DNA of 64,000 nt from Melampsora larici-populina 98AG31 (taxonomy: Eukaryota > Basidiomycota > Pucciniomycetes > Pucciniales > Melampsoraceae), in contig NW_006768770.1 in NCBI RefSeq assembly GCF_000204055.1, positions 989,258 through 1,053,257 of the forward strand. The letters run 5' to 3'. The position numbers were made by a program, and so were the translations under genes. Position 1 is the stretch's first letter. Every line of letters begins with the position of its first letter. This document shows, one piece after another, positions 21,190 through 33,389 of the stretch. The notes beneath the pieces were generated by a model. It did no database searches, was not told where the DNA came from, and was given only the letters and a program-made list of their open reading frames with translations.

Positions 21190-23260
21190 CTTAGCCCTCA
21201 CTGGGGTTTGGTTTCAGGACATTTCCAGAACTCTTGGCATGGACTTAGCTCTTACCTCTGTATGTTGCTGGGTCAATCTCTACCAGGAGACTTGGGCAGT
21301 AGTTACAAACCCCTTGGACCAAATGGATTGTGGCGCTCCTTTGGTCTTAGGAGGTCCCAAGCACCTGTTTGTCCTGGATAGCCTTTGAATTGACCTGACC
21401 TTATAACTAGACAAACTTCAAAGGAAGATTTTGGATGAATTCAATAAACATGTCTCCATCAAGACTCTTTCAACCAAGCTGCAAGACCAATTGTGTTGGA
21501 CTTGAAAGAAAGTCATACTGTTCATCCAAACCAGAGTTTGGGCGTGCAAGGGGCTTACATGGCAAGGGTGCTAGACATCAACCCTTGTTGCCTTGTGTTT
21601 GCCTGTCAGCCCTGGGTACATATGTATGTACCCAAAGACTAACTTGTAACATAGATAACCACCTTTTAAACAACTAATTACATGTACACATAGCTTATAA
21701 AACACATGTAACATGGAATAAAATACATATAAACATTAATTACATATACAAGTACATGTAAAATCATATGTAATATGTAATAAAACATTATTTACATCTC
21801 ATAACTCAGTGTCAAGAGTTAAAATGCTTATACTACATAATATACATAACAGGTATATGTAATTATGTAGCATTAATGATAACCATAACTAATAGTAATA
21901 ATTAAACCCTAAAACCACAGTAGTGATATAAGCAAATATCACCACAGTTAGGTTTGGAGAGAAGAGTATATAAACCTCCTCTCTCTCAGCCTTCAGAGAT
22001 TTCCCCCAAGCAATTATTACACACCACTTTTAAGAACCATTAAAGTTCTACTGAAGTAACATCAAGAGTCTTATAAATATAAGACTAGTGATATCTTCAT
22101 TACTTTAATCTGTTCCTTGATTAAAAGTAAGTAATATCTTCACTCCTTCTGGATCCTCTACTTCCCCCAAGTAGGAACTATTTTAGGTTGGTGACCTTCC
22201 AACAACCCAAGGCTAGTGACCTACATACAAGTACTTTCAGGCTGGTGACCTTAAGAACAACCATAAGTTGGTGACTTTAAGAACAACCAGTGTAGTGACC
22301 TTATTTCACTCTTTAATCTGTTACTTAAAAGATTAAAGGAAGGACTGTGGGATCCATCCTTCATTAATTATAACCTTTATATATTATAATTACAAACCTC
22401 CTCTTCAGGAGTCTCTTAACTGTAGTCTGTCTGGATTTATCCAAACAGACCAGCCTTTCCCCTTTCCTCTTCTCTTCTTAGTCTTATTTTTATTGTAATT
22501 ACATTATAATTGAAATATAAACATTATACATAAAAATAATACTACCCTACTTGACCCATTTAGTGAGCATAGAGTCCTCAATTAAGTCCTCTACCCTCAC
22601 ATTGCCGGTAAGTACTTTCCTTCAGATTGCTTCACATCACTTTCACCTTGTTAATTTATTGCCTTGGCCCCCTAGATGAGACTGTGATTGCAGAAAGGTG
22701 CATGTATTGCAAGTACGCACGTGCTCCTATTGGAGAGTGTACCCCCCAACTTGCCAGGCCCACTCAATTGGGCCGTTGGTCAGCCTTACCTGTGACTTCT
22801 CTTAATGGCTTATTGGAGATTACCATCAAGCCAGGTAGATATTCTTGCATACACTCTGAAGAGTTTTTGGAAAATGACTTGGTGAGTTGTCACCCAGTCA
22901 TCCAATTGTATTTTATTTCAGTGCTAATGTCATTACTTTTTTATACAGTTACTGGCCATGAATCCATGGCCGGCTCGAAATTCTGTGCTAGTTTTAGATA
23001 ACGCCCCCATTCATCACGGGGGCTCGGTAGCTGATCTATGTGAAGCTCGTGGTGTAAGATTAATCTATTTACCAGTGTATAGCCCAGATGTCAATCCTAT
23101 TGAGAAAGGTTTTTCTCTGGTTAAAGCAAGCCTCAGAAGAACCCAGGGAGTTCAAGGGGCTATTGATGCCAAAGGTTGAAGAGCTGTGGTATGGGTTACC
23201 ATGATGGAAGTCTTCACTGAACAATTGTGCAACAAACTGTTCAAAGGGAGTGGCTATATG
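21190..23260 (+). pseudogene. DDE_3 (Tc1/mariner-like) transposase relic, split by a solo LTR
   Basis: Plus-strand relic. The first part (about 21190-21600) holds a decayed helix-turn-helix and linker region with frameshifts (VCCWVNLYQETWAVVTNPL). After the solo LTR comes DETVIAERCMYCKYARAPIGE (first catalytic D) with DGLL-like text, then MNPWPARNSVLVLDNAPIHH (second D) and YLPVYSPDVNPIEKGFSLVK (catalytic E). The family inserts by cut-and-paste at TA. An in-frame stop follows IDAKG at 23179. Stops and frame changes upstream make it inactive. Terminal repeats were not found. Confidence 0.75.
21604..22601. mobile_element. Solo LTR, family A, copy 2
   Basis: 998 bp, starting TGTCAGCCCTGGG and ending CCCTCACA, with a perfect 5-bp duplication TTGCC (21599-21603 and 22602-22606). 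It shares with copy 1 the TATATAA box (here about 21967), the GGCTGGTGACCTTAAG repeat block (about 22172-22300) and the AGGAGT(C)...CAAACAGAC segment. It sits inside the DDE_3 transposase relic. Confidence 0.9.
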
Positions 23261-23963
23261 TAGAGCCGTTGTGTATCAGAAGTTGTACCCTTTCTTATTG
23301 TTGTTTTCCTGTCTTATCTTGGTTGTTGAAATTGAACCAAACAAGTGTTCCAAGAAAAAACTTGCCTTTGACCAATAAGAGTATGATTTTGTCCTAAATG
23401 AAATCAATGAGACTTTGAAAAGACCCAAAATATGATGACACAAAGAGGTATCATACTTGAGCATCATCTTGATAAACTGGCCGTGTACATTGTCCCCATA
23501 CATGGCTATGTTGATGAGATACAACCATCATCAAGTCCGTCAACTGGATGATGGTTGTTCTTGAGGTTCCTTACAGCACATGAGCACTTGGTAGCACAGA
23601 AACTTTGGAACAGTGTGAGCTCATGGGCAGTTGACAGCATGGCACATGTGTCAAAACAGCAAAAACGAGCAACAAAAAGCAAGCAGATATCAGTTTAACA
23701 AAGGAGGCACTCCACAGCCATTACAAATTCAATCACCATCTAGGTAACATTGGCAAACAGTAGCAAGGCAATTTTTTTGTTAAATTTTGTACAATGAAAA
23801 TACAATCTTTAACATCAAACAGGAACAGGAACAATTTTAATTTTTTTATTGATTTTGTATAAAAGAAATACAATTGTTCTTCAATAGGAAACATTGTTGG
23901 GGATGAAGGGATCTAAAGCATCAGTTCAGCCCAGGCTGGTCTTTAGGATTTGGTGACCAAGAT
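23261..23963. other. Intergenic stretch, no gene seen
   Basis: AT-rich DNA after the DDE_3 relic. It has a short internal similarity of the type TTTTGTA.AA.GAAATACAAT (about 23780 and 23855). The 82-codon minus-strand frame at 23276-23524 has no recognised domain and is not supported. Confidence 0.4.
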
Positions 23964-26257
23964 TCATTTTGCCAAAGTCGATGGTTGATTTTGAGAATTG
24001 GCTTCAGCTGCCGCTTCAATGAGCCAAAGAGCCAACTTAAAGGGCATTCCATGCCCAGTCAACACATTAGCAGTCATCTGCATGCTGGGCACCAGATTGG
24101 TCCAAGAAGACACTTGGGCCTTGCGGAGTATGGCCCGAGTGGAGAGATTGTTGTGGGGAAGATTCCATTCTAAAAGGAAGTCGTCCAAAAGTGTGGCATG
24201 GGTGACCACAAACTCCATGTCAGAGTTGGGAAAGTATGGGTCAGACTTGGGGAGCTCCTCGTCAGTTGGGAGCAAAATCGAATTGCTCACATTAATCCCC
24301 AAATCAGCTGAACAAACAAGCAAATGAAATATAATCATAATGATTATATTTTATCCAAAGATTGTTTTGAAACAGGAAAACACTTACATGGTTCCTTCTT
24401 GACCTTCTTTTGGGAATTCACCCCACTGAGAGAGTATGACCTTGTGTGCTTCAAACTGGCCAGACTGTTTGGTTTGAGCTTCACTTTTATTTTGACGGCA
24501 GGGGAATTTGAAAAGAAATTGTGATGATTTCTTCCCTTTGACCTCAATTGGTTGGAACTCGGTGACAGGATGGGGTCAACACCCAAACCAATCCGACACA
24601 ATACAACAAATCACATGTTTTCCATGTTGTATTGGGCAGCCAACATATCTGAACCAATACCCAATACGACATGGAGAGAAAAAAATTTGGCGGCTCATAT
24701 TGCATCGCTCAAGCAATACGAGCCAATATGATGTGGTAAAAAAGGAAAATTGGGACTCAAAAAATGTATATAGCACACTTACACAGCTATTGCGACTATT
24801 ATTTATAATGATATGTTACATTGTCAAGAAAGAAGATCATACAATCTCATATTGGTTCAATTGTGTGTTGTGTTGCCAATACCCGATATGAAAAAAATGG
24901 ACTCCCCATATCGGATTGGGCCAACCAATATGGAGAAATCCAACTTTTGATCTCAGATTGGCAATACAATACCAATACGACACCGACTTTTGTGTTGGAT
25001 TGGTTTGGGCATTGATGGGGTATTGTTTTTTGATACGGTTGTCCACAATCATATCCTGATGAACAAGCATGCTCTTGAACATCTTGTGCTTGTACTCGAC
25101 TGTGTGCGGAGCAATTCTGCGGGTTGTGTACCCATTGCACTTGAGTGCGTATTTGTTATCAGTTTGGCCAGCGATGAAGGAATTAATAAAACGTACAACT
25201 GCTTGCACCCATATGAAAGCACAACAATGAGTGAAACAATAATAAACGTTTGGGTCCCAGGGCGCCGTTAAGATTGCGCCATCCCCTCCAAGGGTGCGCT
25301 TGAGATGATCCTGGTAAATGCTTGCTGCCTCAAGCTCAAGATCCTTGGCAGCTTTTACCACCTAGATGCAAATTTTAATGACAAATTAATAAAATGTTAT
25401 ATAAAATAATAAATGTCCAAAACAGAAAAACATACCGAGGTTTCTTCTTTAGCCGCCGCAATTTCCTCCTGGGAAGCAGCTAATTCCACCTCAATAGGAG
25501 TTGGGCCATTGTTTCCTTGGATAAAAGCCACCACTCTGCTAGCCTACATATGAGCAACAGAGTTAAGCAGAACACATTAAACAAGATCAAGTCAATAAAA
25601 CACACAGAGGAGGTACATGAAGAAGAGGCAAAGAAACTCACCTGGGCATTCTTCTTTGCCTTAACCTGAGGTTTCTCCAGCATGATGTGGATGATGCCTT
25701 TGGAGCTACGGCTCTTTCCCAAGTTGTTGACAAAATCTTGAAAACTTTTGAAATCAATCAATTTGGTTTCCTTGGAACCCACACTAGCATTCCAGGTCAG
25801 CAATGGGGTCAAGCTCATTCAAAGATTTTCCATACAGGAATACTTTGAAGTCCAAGATTTGTCCATCCATGAAGTCAGATGTGTCAATAATGGCGTATTG
25901 GGGGGGAGGGGGAGGTTTCTCTTTCCCGGCAGTCAATTTCAAAGGAGACAGTGATTTGACCATTCCAGGGGTGGCCTCAACCGTATTGTTTGTGTGAATT
26001 TTGAAACTCACCGCGATGATGAAAGATTGACTGTCTTCCATCAATTGACGGCTTTCTGTACCTTGGCGCCAAGGGTGCTCAAGAGTTGTATGAAGCGCTG
26101 GGGTGTCGTCCCCGTCTGTGATCAAATAGGCCGGATTGAACACTGCAAGATAACAAAATCAGGACTTTGAATATGTGACATCTGCAGAGTGATGTGACAT
26201 ACTCTCATTGGGATTCTTGTCCTCGTGGATCAGCCTTTGAATACGATTGTATGGCAT
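23964..26257 (-). pseudogene. Unrecognised multi-exon gene broken by a frameshift and a MITE
   Basis: Minus-strand gene model from ATG at 26257 (MPYNRIQRLIHEDKNPNE) through at least six exons to a stop at 23964. No family was recognised. Visible parts: a proline run (EKPPPPPQYAIIDTSDF), a segment with an acidic amphipathic helix (ELAASQEEIAAAKEETS), an aromatic/cysteine-rich stretch (WDPNVYYCFTHCCAFIWVQA), and a basic segment (VKIKVKLKPNSL). Introns at about 26202-26144, 25655-25535 and 25430-25362 fit GT-AG. The frame shifts by one base near 25795 with no intron to explain it, and a 438-bp MITE interrupts an exon at 24577-25014. Without the MITE and one flank copy the frame runs on. The gene may belong to an expanded lineage-specific family; as it stands it is probably non-functional. 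Confidence 0.55.
24577..25014. mobile_element. MITE inserted in an exon (438 bp)
   Basis: Inverted ends of about 25 bp: CAACACCCAAACCAATCC at the left and, read inward from the right end, CAATGCCCAAACCAATCC. A perfect duplication ATGGGGT flanks it (24570-24576 and 25015-25021); the shared run is 8 bp (GATGGGGT) if the last G is counted as target. The inside is full of CAATAC/GTATTG and CCAATA motifs in both orientations. It has no transposase. Duplication length and short ends suggest hAT mobilisation. Confidence 0.85.
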
Positions 26258-27953
26258 CTCTGGCGGAAAGGATCAAGAGGTCAGCCGCAATCAACCCTAA
26301 AAGTGATCAAAATGCGTACTGATATGAGCTTTGTTTTGAAATGATGTTTCCAAGATGCAGTTAACAGAGGTAGATCAATGAACGACACTGGACCAATAGA
26401 AACGGGTTGGGTGAGATGATAGGCTTCAGAAGAAGCAATTGAAATGGGATCGACAAAGGAAGAAATGAATCACCAAGCTGAATCGATGTCAAAAAACTGG
26501 GATGAAAGATATCAAGGAGAAGACGTATGAAATGCTCTTTTGGTTGAATACCTCGTCATCAAAGGCATCCAAGAGAAAATGGCGTAATCGCAGTGCCCGC
26601 CGGCAAGTTCATCGCAGTGCAGTGGGTGGTAACGTCCTTCGTCTCGAATGAGGGATGAGCGATTAGAAAAGCTGCTCGGACGAGCGAAGAGCAATAAGAA
26701 TCCATGGTCGAAAGATGGATGTGCAAGAGGAACACGAGATCCTCACCCACTCCTCAGTCCAAAAGTTCAAAAAACGGAAAGTCAGAAACCGAGTAAAATC
26801 TGGGAGAAAAAAAAACCTGTTATTTCTCACAACGGCTGTATCTTTCATGATCAAGATTCAAATTGAATTTTCTTGTCACCGTAAGGCATCGGACATTGTG
26901 ACTTAAATTTATGAGCTGTCCAGGACTCAAAAGGAAGCCTTTATTTTTTCAACCCATACCAAGCATTCAGCAGTGCATGCTACTCTAGTGCATGTCTAAG
27001 AGTCCCCAGTCAGCCCCCACCAGCCACTACAAGGGTGATATATGCCAAACTGATGTGTAGAGTCACTCATTCATGCTGCGCTCAGTTCCAAAGGGGGTAA
27101 ACTTATGGGGACTTCGATAAGTTTACAAAGGGGGCAAGATCAAGCCACATCCATAGCACCATCCATAGAGCTTGTATTTAGGATTTTGGAACATCAAGGG
27201 GTAAGCCATCGACAGATTAAGTAATTTGTGGCAGAAATTGTGAATTTGTGTGTGTGTCTTCGCCCAATGCAGGATGAAAAGGCTTGAAGATTGTGTATAG
27301 AGGGCAATGAAGAAGAAGGGTTTTAATCTAAAGATGAACAGGATGATCCGGACCTGGCGATGACTACGAATGCGGAATCGAAGTCGACTTGGTGAGAGAA
27401 CTTGCTCAAATTAAAAAAAAATCAAATCGAACTTGCCAAAAAGATTTCCATTCATCACTTCGTCCTGACACTTCATCCGCTTTTCTCCATTTTCTTACTC
27501 GACCATCTCTCTTACTTACTTCATCACTTGTACTTCACGATTCAAAGTGTTCCACTTATATATCATTCTCAGTCTCTAACACTCAATCAACCTCCCCGCA
27601 GGGCTCAGCAGCTTAGCGAGTTTGCTCTGTTATAAGAAACGATTTCAAAGAGTCACTCAACTTGATTTGAGCAAGTGATTGAGCATCTTTCGACTTGGTA
27701 AATAGGTTGAACAGTTTTCCACTTGGATGAGCCTATCAAAATCTTAAAGAGCAGACCAGATTTTAATCAAAAAAACCATTTGTGGCTTGTCAGCAGAGTA
27801 GTCCGACGTCCAATCGATCCGCACAGTTGATCAGTCTCAGAAAATTATCGTACTCTCCTGAAACCACCGATTGGACTAAAATTTGAATTTCTTCGAATGA
27901 ACTCCTCGTAAAACTTTTATCCTTGACCTGATACAAGTTCAACGATACACGAA
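26258..27953. other. Divergent intergenic region
   Basis: 1.7 kb between two divergently placed genes. It holds several short frames on both strands (26512-26906, 27389-27635) with no recognised domain. The last few hundred bases are pyrimidine-rich (about 27480-27600) and probably form the promoter and leader of the gene starting at 27954. Confidence 0.4.
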
Positions 27954-30914
27954 ATGGACTCATCCTCTAATCTTCCTTCTCAACCGTTCTCCAACTCGCA
28001 TCAAACTCGCTCAAATTCGTATCCAACTCATTCAAACCTAGATACACGTAAGTTTTAAGTTTGGATTATGTCAACTTGCCTTAACTGATGTTTTGATCTG
28101 GATTTGACTGATCAAAGACTTCGAATGGACAACTGGACCTGCTCTATCTCGTCTTATAAATTCTTGGCCATCTACGTTACTTTTAAGAAATCAAATTTAT
28201 CAACATTCTAACACTCGAAATCATCAACCGGACCCAAATCTTACTTATCATCAATTCAACTCTCATAGTCCAAGAAACACAGTCGTACCTAGCATTCATC
28301 AATTATCATTATTAAAACCACGTAATCATCAATCTTCATCAACAAACCCAGATCCAATTCAAGGAAACTCACATTATCAATCAACGGCCCATCAACGTGC
28401 ATCAGTAGATTCAAGTGTAAATTCGACTATCTCTACTAATGAAACTCCGTACTCCTATCTCAATTCGAATCCCACCACTTCAGCTCGACTCAATCTTCCT
28501 ACTTATTTCAATTCAATCAGACCGACCCCTCTCATAGGATCTAAAGATCAACCATTGATTGATCGACCCACATGGCCACATGTGATACCCCCATCGAGAA
28601 TAGTAAATAATCAAGACTACCTTCCAAAACGAGTCAATAGCAATCCATTTCAAATCAATCAACCATCAACTACTACCTTAACATCATTATTTACATTATC
28701 TGAAGATCAAACTCATCATCAAACTTCACCTATCACCAGAGCCGCACCTCGTTGCTCGCCATCTGAACCTGATCACCATACGGTTGTATCCGAAAATGAC
28801 CAAAATTCAATTCATTCAAATCAGGATCACGAGACTGATAACTTCAATTCATCACACAGAGGAATTGAAGAACGGATCTCAGGTTCATTCGATAATCAAA
28901 TCAAAACAGACAAACCATTGCACAAACCAGGATCTGATTCAAAGAGACTATTAAGAATAAATATACCGGATATACCGTCAGAAAATATTAAGAGAGAAAA
29001 CGATCAACCCGAGCAGAGTTTGAGACCCGCTAAATTTTCAAAACTTGAATCTTATTCTCCTAGTATTGCTCCTTCTCCTGTGCTAACGGTTCAATTTACT
29101 CCAAATCCAAGTATCAACTCTTTCAGTCAATACCCTACAGGTCCATTCAACATGGATGATTTACATCCACCTTATTCAGGCCCTATCACCCCTGGATTTT
29201 TCCGTACTCCTCCTCTGATCTCCCCTGGAACTCCACCTGGTAGCCCATCTCGTTTCCCAATAAAAGACCATGGTCAGTCACAAAATAAACCGAACACAGA
29301 ACCTCAATCTAATCAGGCTATTCCCATAGATCGAGCTGAAGAATCTCCTCAATTTGCTCGATTCCGAGATGTGGATGAACCCCCTGGCATGCATGGAGAG
29401 GATACTCCCGTCGAGCGCACAAAACAATCACGTAGACATGAGCAACAGAAAGACTTGACAAAATCACAAGAAGAAAGAGAACGTACTCGCGCAGAGCTTT
29501 CAAACATACTTGCGCAAAGAGATAAACGCGAGCGAGACCGAGAGGAACGGGGGAAAAAGGCAGAACTTGCACGACAAGAACAGGCTCGAATACACGAACG
29601 TGAGCAAAAGGAAGAACGTGCACGTCAGGATCGAATTGCGCGTGAGGAGCAATGTGCGCGCGAGATGCATCGTACACGCCTGGAACAACGCACACGCGAT
29701 GAACAACGTGCACGCGATGAACAACGTGCACGCAAGCAACAACGCTCGCGCTTGGAAGAGCGTACGCGTAGCGAAGGCTCCGAGCGAAACCACGAGGAAC
29801 GTGCGCATAGATCCTCAGAAAGACACATCAGCGCCGGCAGCGAAGCAGAACGTATTGCTGCCCAGCGTAGGGCTGCAAAGATATGCGAGGATCGAGATGA
29901 ACAACTGCGCCAGCGGACAAGAAAACGAGTGCGATCAGAGAGTAAGCAAGATTCACAGCAGCAGAGTACCGAGACCACACCTCGATCGGAATGTAGTACG
30001 GAGGTTAAGTCAAGAAAAGTCAAACAAGAAACTAGTCCATCCGATCGAAAGGAGCGAATCATCCGACCTTCGATCGTCACAGACGCTAATCTATCCAAGC
30101 CTGAACAACGAGCGAGTGTCGAAGACTCTACCAAGCCATCTACGAGTTCGGCCTCACGAGCCAGCTCGTCATCTGCCACCAAAGCAGAGGGGATCCACAT
30201 CGATATCAAAGAATGCAAGCCACTTGAAAAGCCGTTAATGTACGCGATTCACGCATTTATACTTGATCCAGCTTTACAAGGTTTGATCATCGCATTATGT
30301 CGAATTGGATTGCGTTTGCAAGACCAAAAGGTATGGAAACCTATGATTTGGCAAAGTTTTAGTAAGGATACGATTGAACGATCGATTAATGTTCCGGAAT
30401 TGGTATCTAAGACTTGGAAATGTGATAAGAACTTTGATGGTCTACTGGCATATGCTATTCGACAACACGTTTTAGAGCAACGTGAGCCGAACCAATACGC
30501 TCTGCAAAAAGATTGGACACCTTTAGGATTGATTTATAGGTAAGCATTAATTTCTCGATACATGATATGATTTAAAATCGAACCAATCTTTTTGTTTTCT
30601 CAAAACCGATTGTAACTTTTCTTTTTTTCTTTTTTCTCCTTAGACCATTAATTAAGACTTTAAGATATTTATTTAATGATTCTAAAAAGAAAGGAAAGTA
30701 TACTCCAGCCTTTACAAGTCAAGCGATTGCTGAAAATATTAGTGGACATTATAAACCTGATATACTTCCGAATTTACTACCTTGTGTGACATCTACTCGA
30801 GATTATATTGAATCGGCAAAAAATGATCAAATCGTAGAAATCACTTTCAAATCTAATATTAATTTGGCATATATTCAATTAAGTCATAAATGGCAAAGAC
30901 CTTTTGATGGTTGA
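27954..30914 (+). CDS. Unrecognised large protein with charged REER-type centre and conserved-looking C-terminus
   Basis: Three exons: 27954-28047, 28118-30539 and 30644-30914, all with GT-AG borders, giving about 928 residues. The start at 27954 is the first ATG of a frame continuous with the long exon. The N-terminal half is low-complexity, rich in Ser, Asn, Pro and His, and looks disordered. A proline-rich part (GPITPGFFRTPPLISPGTPP) leads into a highly charged helix (about residues 430-640) with repeats of the type RARDEQRARDEQRARKQQRS, likely a long single helix or coiled coil. The last 180 residues are folded-looking: PLMYAIHAFILDPALQGLII, KVWKPMIWQSFSKDT and ILPNLLPCVTSTRDYIESA. No family was recognised. 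The basic centre and KR clusters suggest a nuclear or RNA-associated protein, which is inference only. Confidence 0.75.
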
Positions 30915-31781
30915 TCAATTGATTAAGTATTCAATTGAAATTTGGTCTTGGGTCAACAATCGAATTAGAAATCTATATCGTGGTTTATTGAGAACATTAA
31001 AGATTATTTTTAAAGAAAGGTATATATATTGAAGCATTTTGAAAATTTAGTCTCTTTGAGCATATTTTTGGGGGGTTGGGGGGGTTACGTTTGTTTGAAA
31101 AGGTTCTGTTTTATAAAACTGTTTTTCAACAAAAGACGAGTTAGGGTTAAGGGGTTATATATTCATATAGTTGAGATTTTTCTTGTTAGATATGTTGATA
31201 GAAGAGTTTGAAACTAATCCAAAGCAATATCAATAATACATCAAAAGATTTTCAAAAGAGGTTGAACTTGATCTTTTTGTCAGGGTGTGTAGGCATGGTT
31301 GAGCTTGCATTCAGCATGAAGAAGTCTACCCCAAGCACTTTTTAAAAAGGCTTCCAATGGAGCTGCCCCCTTCCTGCGTCCTCAAACCGCAAGACTGAAA
31401 ATTGGGGGCCAATCTAATTGCCGGTTCTTGTTGGTTCCACATCAAGTGTTAGCTGGTTGAGCCTGGGAGAGCAGGAAATCTTGAAAGTCTTCAGAGTCTC
31501 TGTCAATAAATACTGTCTTATACTCTAGGTTTTAATGACTCAAGTCTCTTATGGCTGTTTATGACTTGTTTTAAGGCCCTCCTTGTCTGTAAATTCTCCC
31601 TATCTGCCCTTGATATCATGCCGCTGTGCTATATTTATGGTAGCTTGGTTCCCCAATGAATACCAGGGATTCTTGTACTCCAGCCCAGCTCCTGCTCAGT
31701 CAGAGTTGGTACAGGGATGGGGAGCTGAGATAATTAGCCTGAGGCACCATACCAACAGTATGGAAGCCAGAGATCCCCAAC
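30915..31781. other. Intergenic stretch before the third solo LTR
   Basis: The first 300 bp is AT-rich 3' flank of the upstream gene. From about 31240 the base composition rises in G+C and the text looks like decayed repeat DNA, but no domain, terminal repeat or stable frame was recognised. Confidence 0.35.
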
Positions 31782-32493
31782 TGTCAGCCCTGAGCCCTGA
31801 TTACAGGACCATGGGCTAACAGTAACAAATGTAATATTGTATTATTGTATAAATCCATAAGTACATCTCAAGGCTCAGTGTCAAGAGCCACATAAACACA
31901 TGTACATAATGTATTAAATATGTAACAAACCTAACCCAAGTGTCAACCACAAGTGAGACAAGAATCACATGCCAACCACAAGTTGACGCTTGACCTGTGA
32001 ATATATAAATCCCCCTTCTTCCCTTGATTCATCCCCCATCTTTTAACACATCACAACATCAGAATCACATTATACTTGAAATCCTATCAAAAGGATCCTT
32101 GAGTATGTGATTGGTTGTGTAGTCTAAAGACCAAACTTGAGCATTACGGGTTCCATTGCTGAGCACCCCAATATTGATTTCTACGAGCCTTGGGCCATCA
32201 TATCCTCTAGAAATAAACCGTAAAGCAGCAAAGCTTCCTCCTTTACATGGAGTCTAAAGTAGCCTTCAGGATCTTTGGTTTGCCAAATCCTAAAGCCTGC
32301 CCCTTGCAGTCTCACAAGGTTAGAGCGTACTAGCTCTTCATTGCCCTGAATCTCTTTCTCCCTTCCTTAAATCCTCTTCTTAGAGGTCAACTAGCTGTAG
32401 TCTTCACTTGGGTGTACCACATGAAGACCACTCTTTACCTTTATTGTCACATTGTTAGTGAAGAGTACGCCCAACAGATGTGCACTCCTCACA
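31782..32493. mobile_element. Solo LTR, family A-related, copy 3 (712 bp)
   Basis: Starts TGTCAGCCCTGAG and ends TCCTCACA, with a perfect 5-bp duplication CCAAC (31777-31781 and 32494-32498). It shares with copies 1 and 2 the ends, the CTCAGTGTCAAGAG segment (about 31867), a TATATAA box (about 32001) and the closing region. It is shorter and lacks the GGTGACCTTAAG repeat block, so it is a diverged subfamily. Confidence 0.87.
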
Positions 32494-33389
32494 CCAACCC
32501 TGCAGGTAACGGGGCTCATGCTGAGTTTGCATTGCTTCAGGAGAGTGATTGTGCTGCAATAATGCAAAAAGATGATACATTACAGTGTGATTTCAGATGA
32601 TGGTATGATTCCACCATTATTCAGTTTAAAAGCACAGAGAAAAACCCTTCTGGTTTCTCTAGCTTAACCAAAGCCTCCACCATGTCACTGTGTGCCTCCA
32701 CTGGAGCCTGCAAAGTAGGACTGTGATCTGGCCCAGCAATATTGTGTAGGCTGACAGTATGCGCCCTGGGACATGCAAACCTAACATAATGAGAGACACA
32801 AAACGGGTTCTATCATCACAGTAAACTCTGACATTACCACAAATACTGCACTGTCTTTGTGGGTGTGGTAGTACTTCACTCAAGAAGAAATTGATGGCAT
32901 CATAAAGATTGTATGCAAATCCAAAGATTGTTTCATTGATTCTGCTGCCATCAAAGACCCCAAAACTCCAGCTGTGATATGCAACAAACCGCTTGCTTTG
33001 GACAAACACAGCAGCACTAAATCAATGATTTGACATCTCTCCAGATGTCATCATATTGAACCACCAGTTGCAACTAAGCAACATACTCTGGCTGCTTTTT
33101 TGTTGATGGAAAGATTCAAAAGGTAAAATTCCATCATTCCCATCTTTACTCATCAACCATTTTCTATTTCTTATCTGTGTAGGTCCAAAAATTCAACCAA
33201 GCAAATCTGAAGGATGTTTTAGTTTGCTTAGTGGTCAACTGAAAGCTTCCAATTGCCGTAGTGGATGCAGTTGAACTTTGCAAGCTCATCACTATGGTCA
33301 ACCCGCAAGCTCTCCCATTGTTGTCAAAGCGCACTTGTATCTCTGATGACATCCTGGAATCCTATTGATCAACTTGGAACACCATTGTC
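32494..33389. other. Decayed repeat DNA upstream of the hAT relic
   Basis: No clear gene. A 116-codon minus-strand frame (33009-32659) has no recognised domain. The text near 33040-33390 may be a decayed N-terminal part of the hAT relic that follows (for example LVNPQALPLLSKRT-like codons about 33297-33340). Confidence 0.3.

Noticed and set aside
26512..26906. Cluster of overlapping 60-70-codon frames on both strands
   Set aside because: All are short, overlap each other and show no domain. They look like chance frames in a divergent intergenic region.
29318..30218. Long minus-strand and alternate plus-strand frames across the charged gene
   Set aside because: They follow from the biased RAR/EER codons of the plus-strand gene and show only repeated AHV/CSSRAR-type composition.
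32659..33009. 116-codon minus-strand frame with several cysteines
   Set aside because: It lies in decayed repeat DNA opposite the direction of the hAT relic, and no domain is seen.
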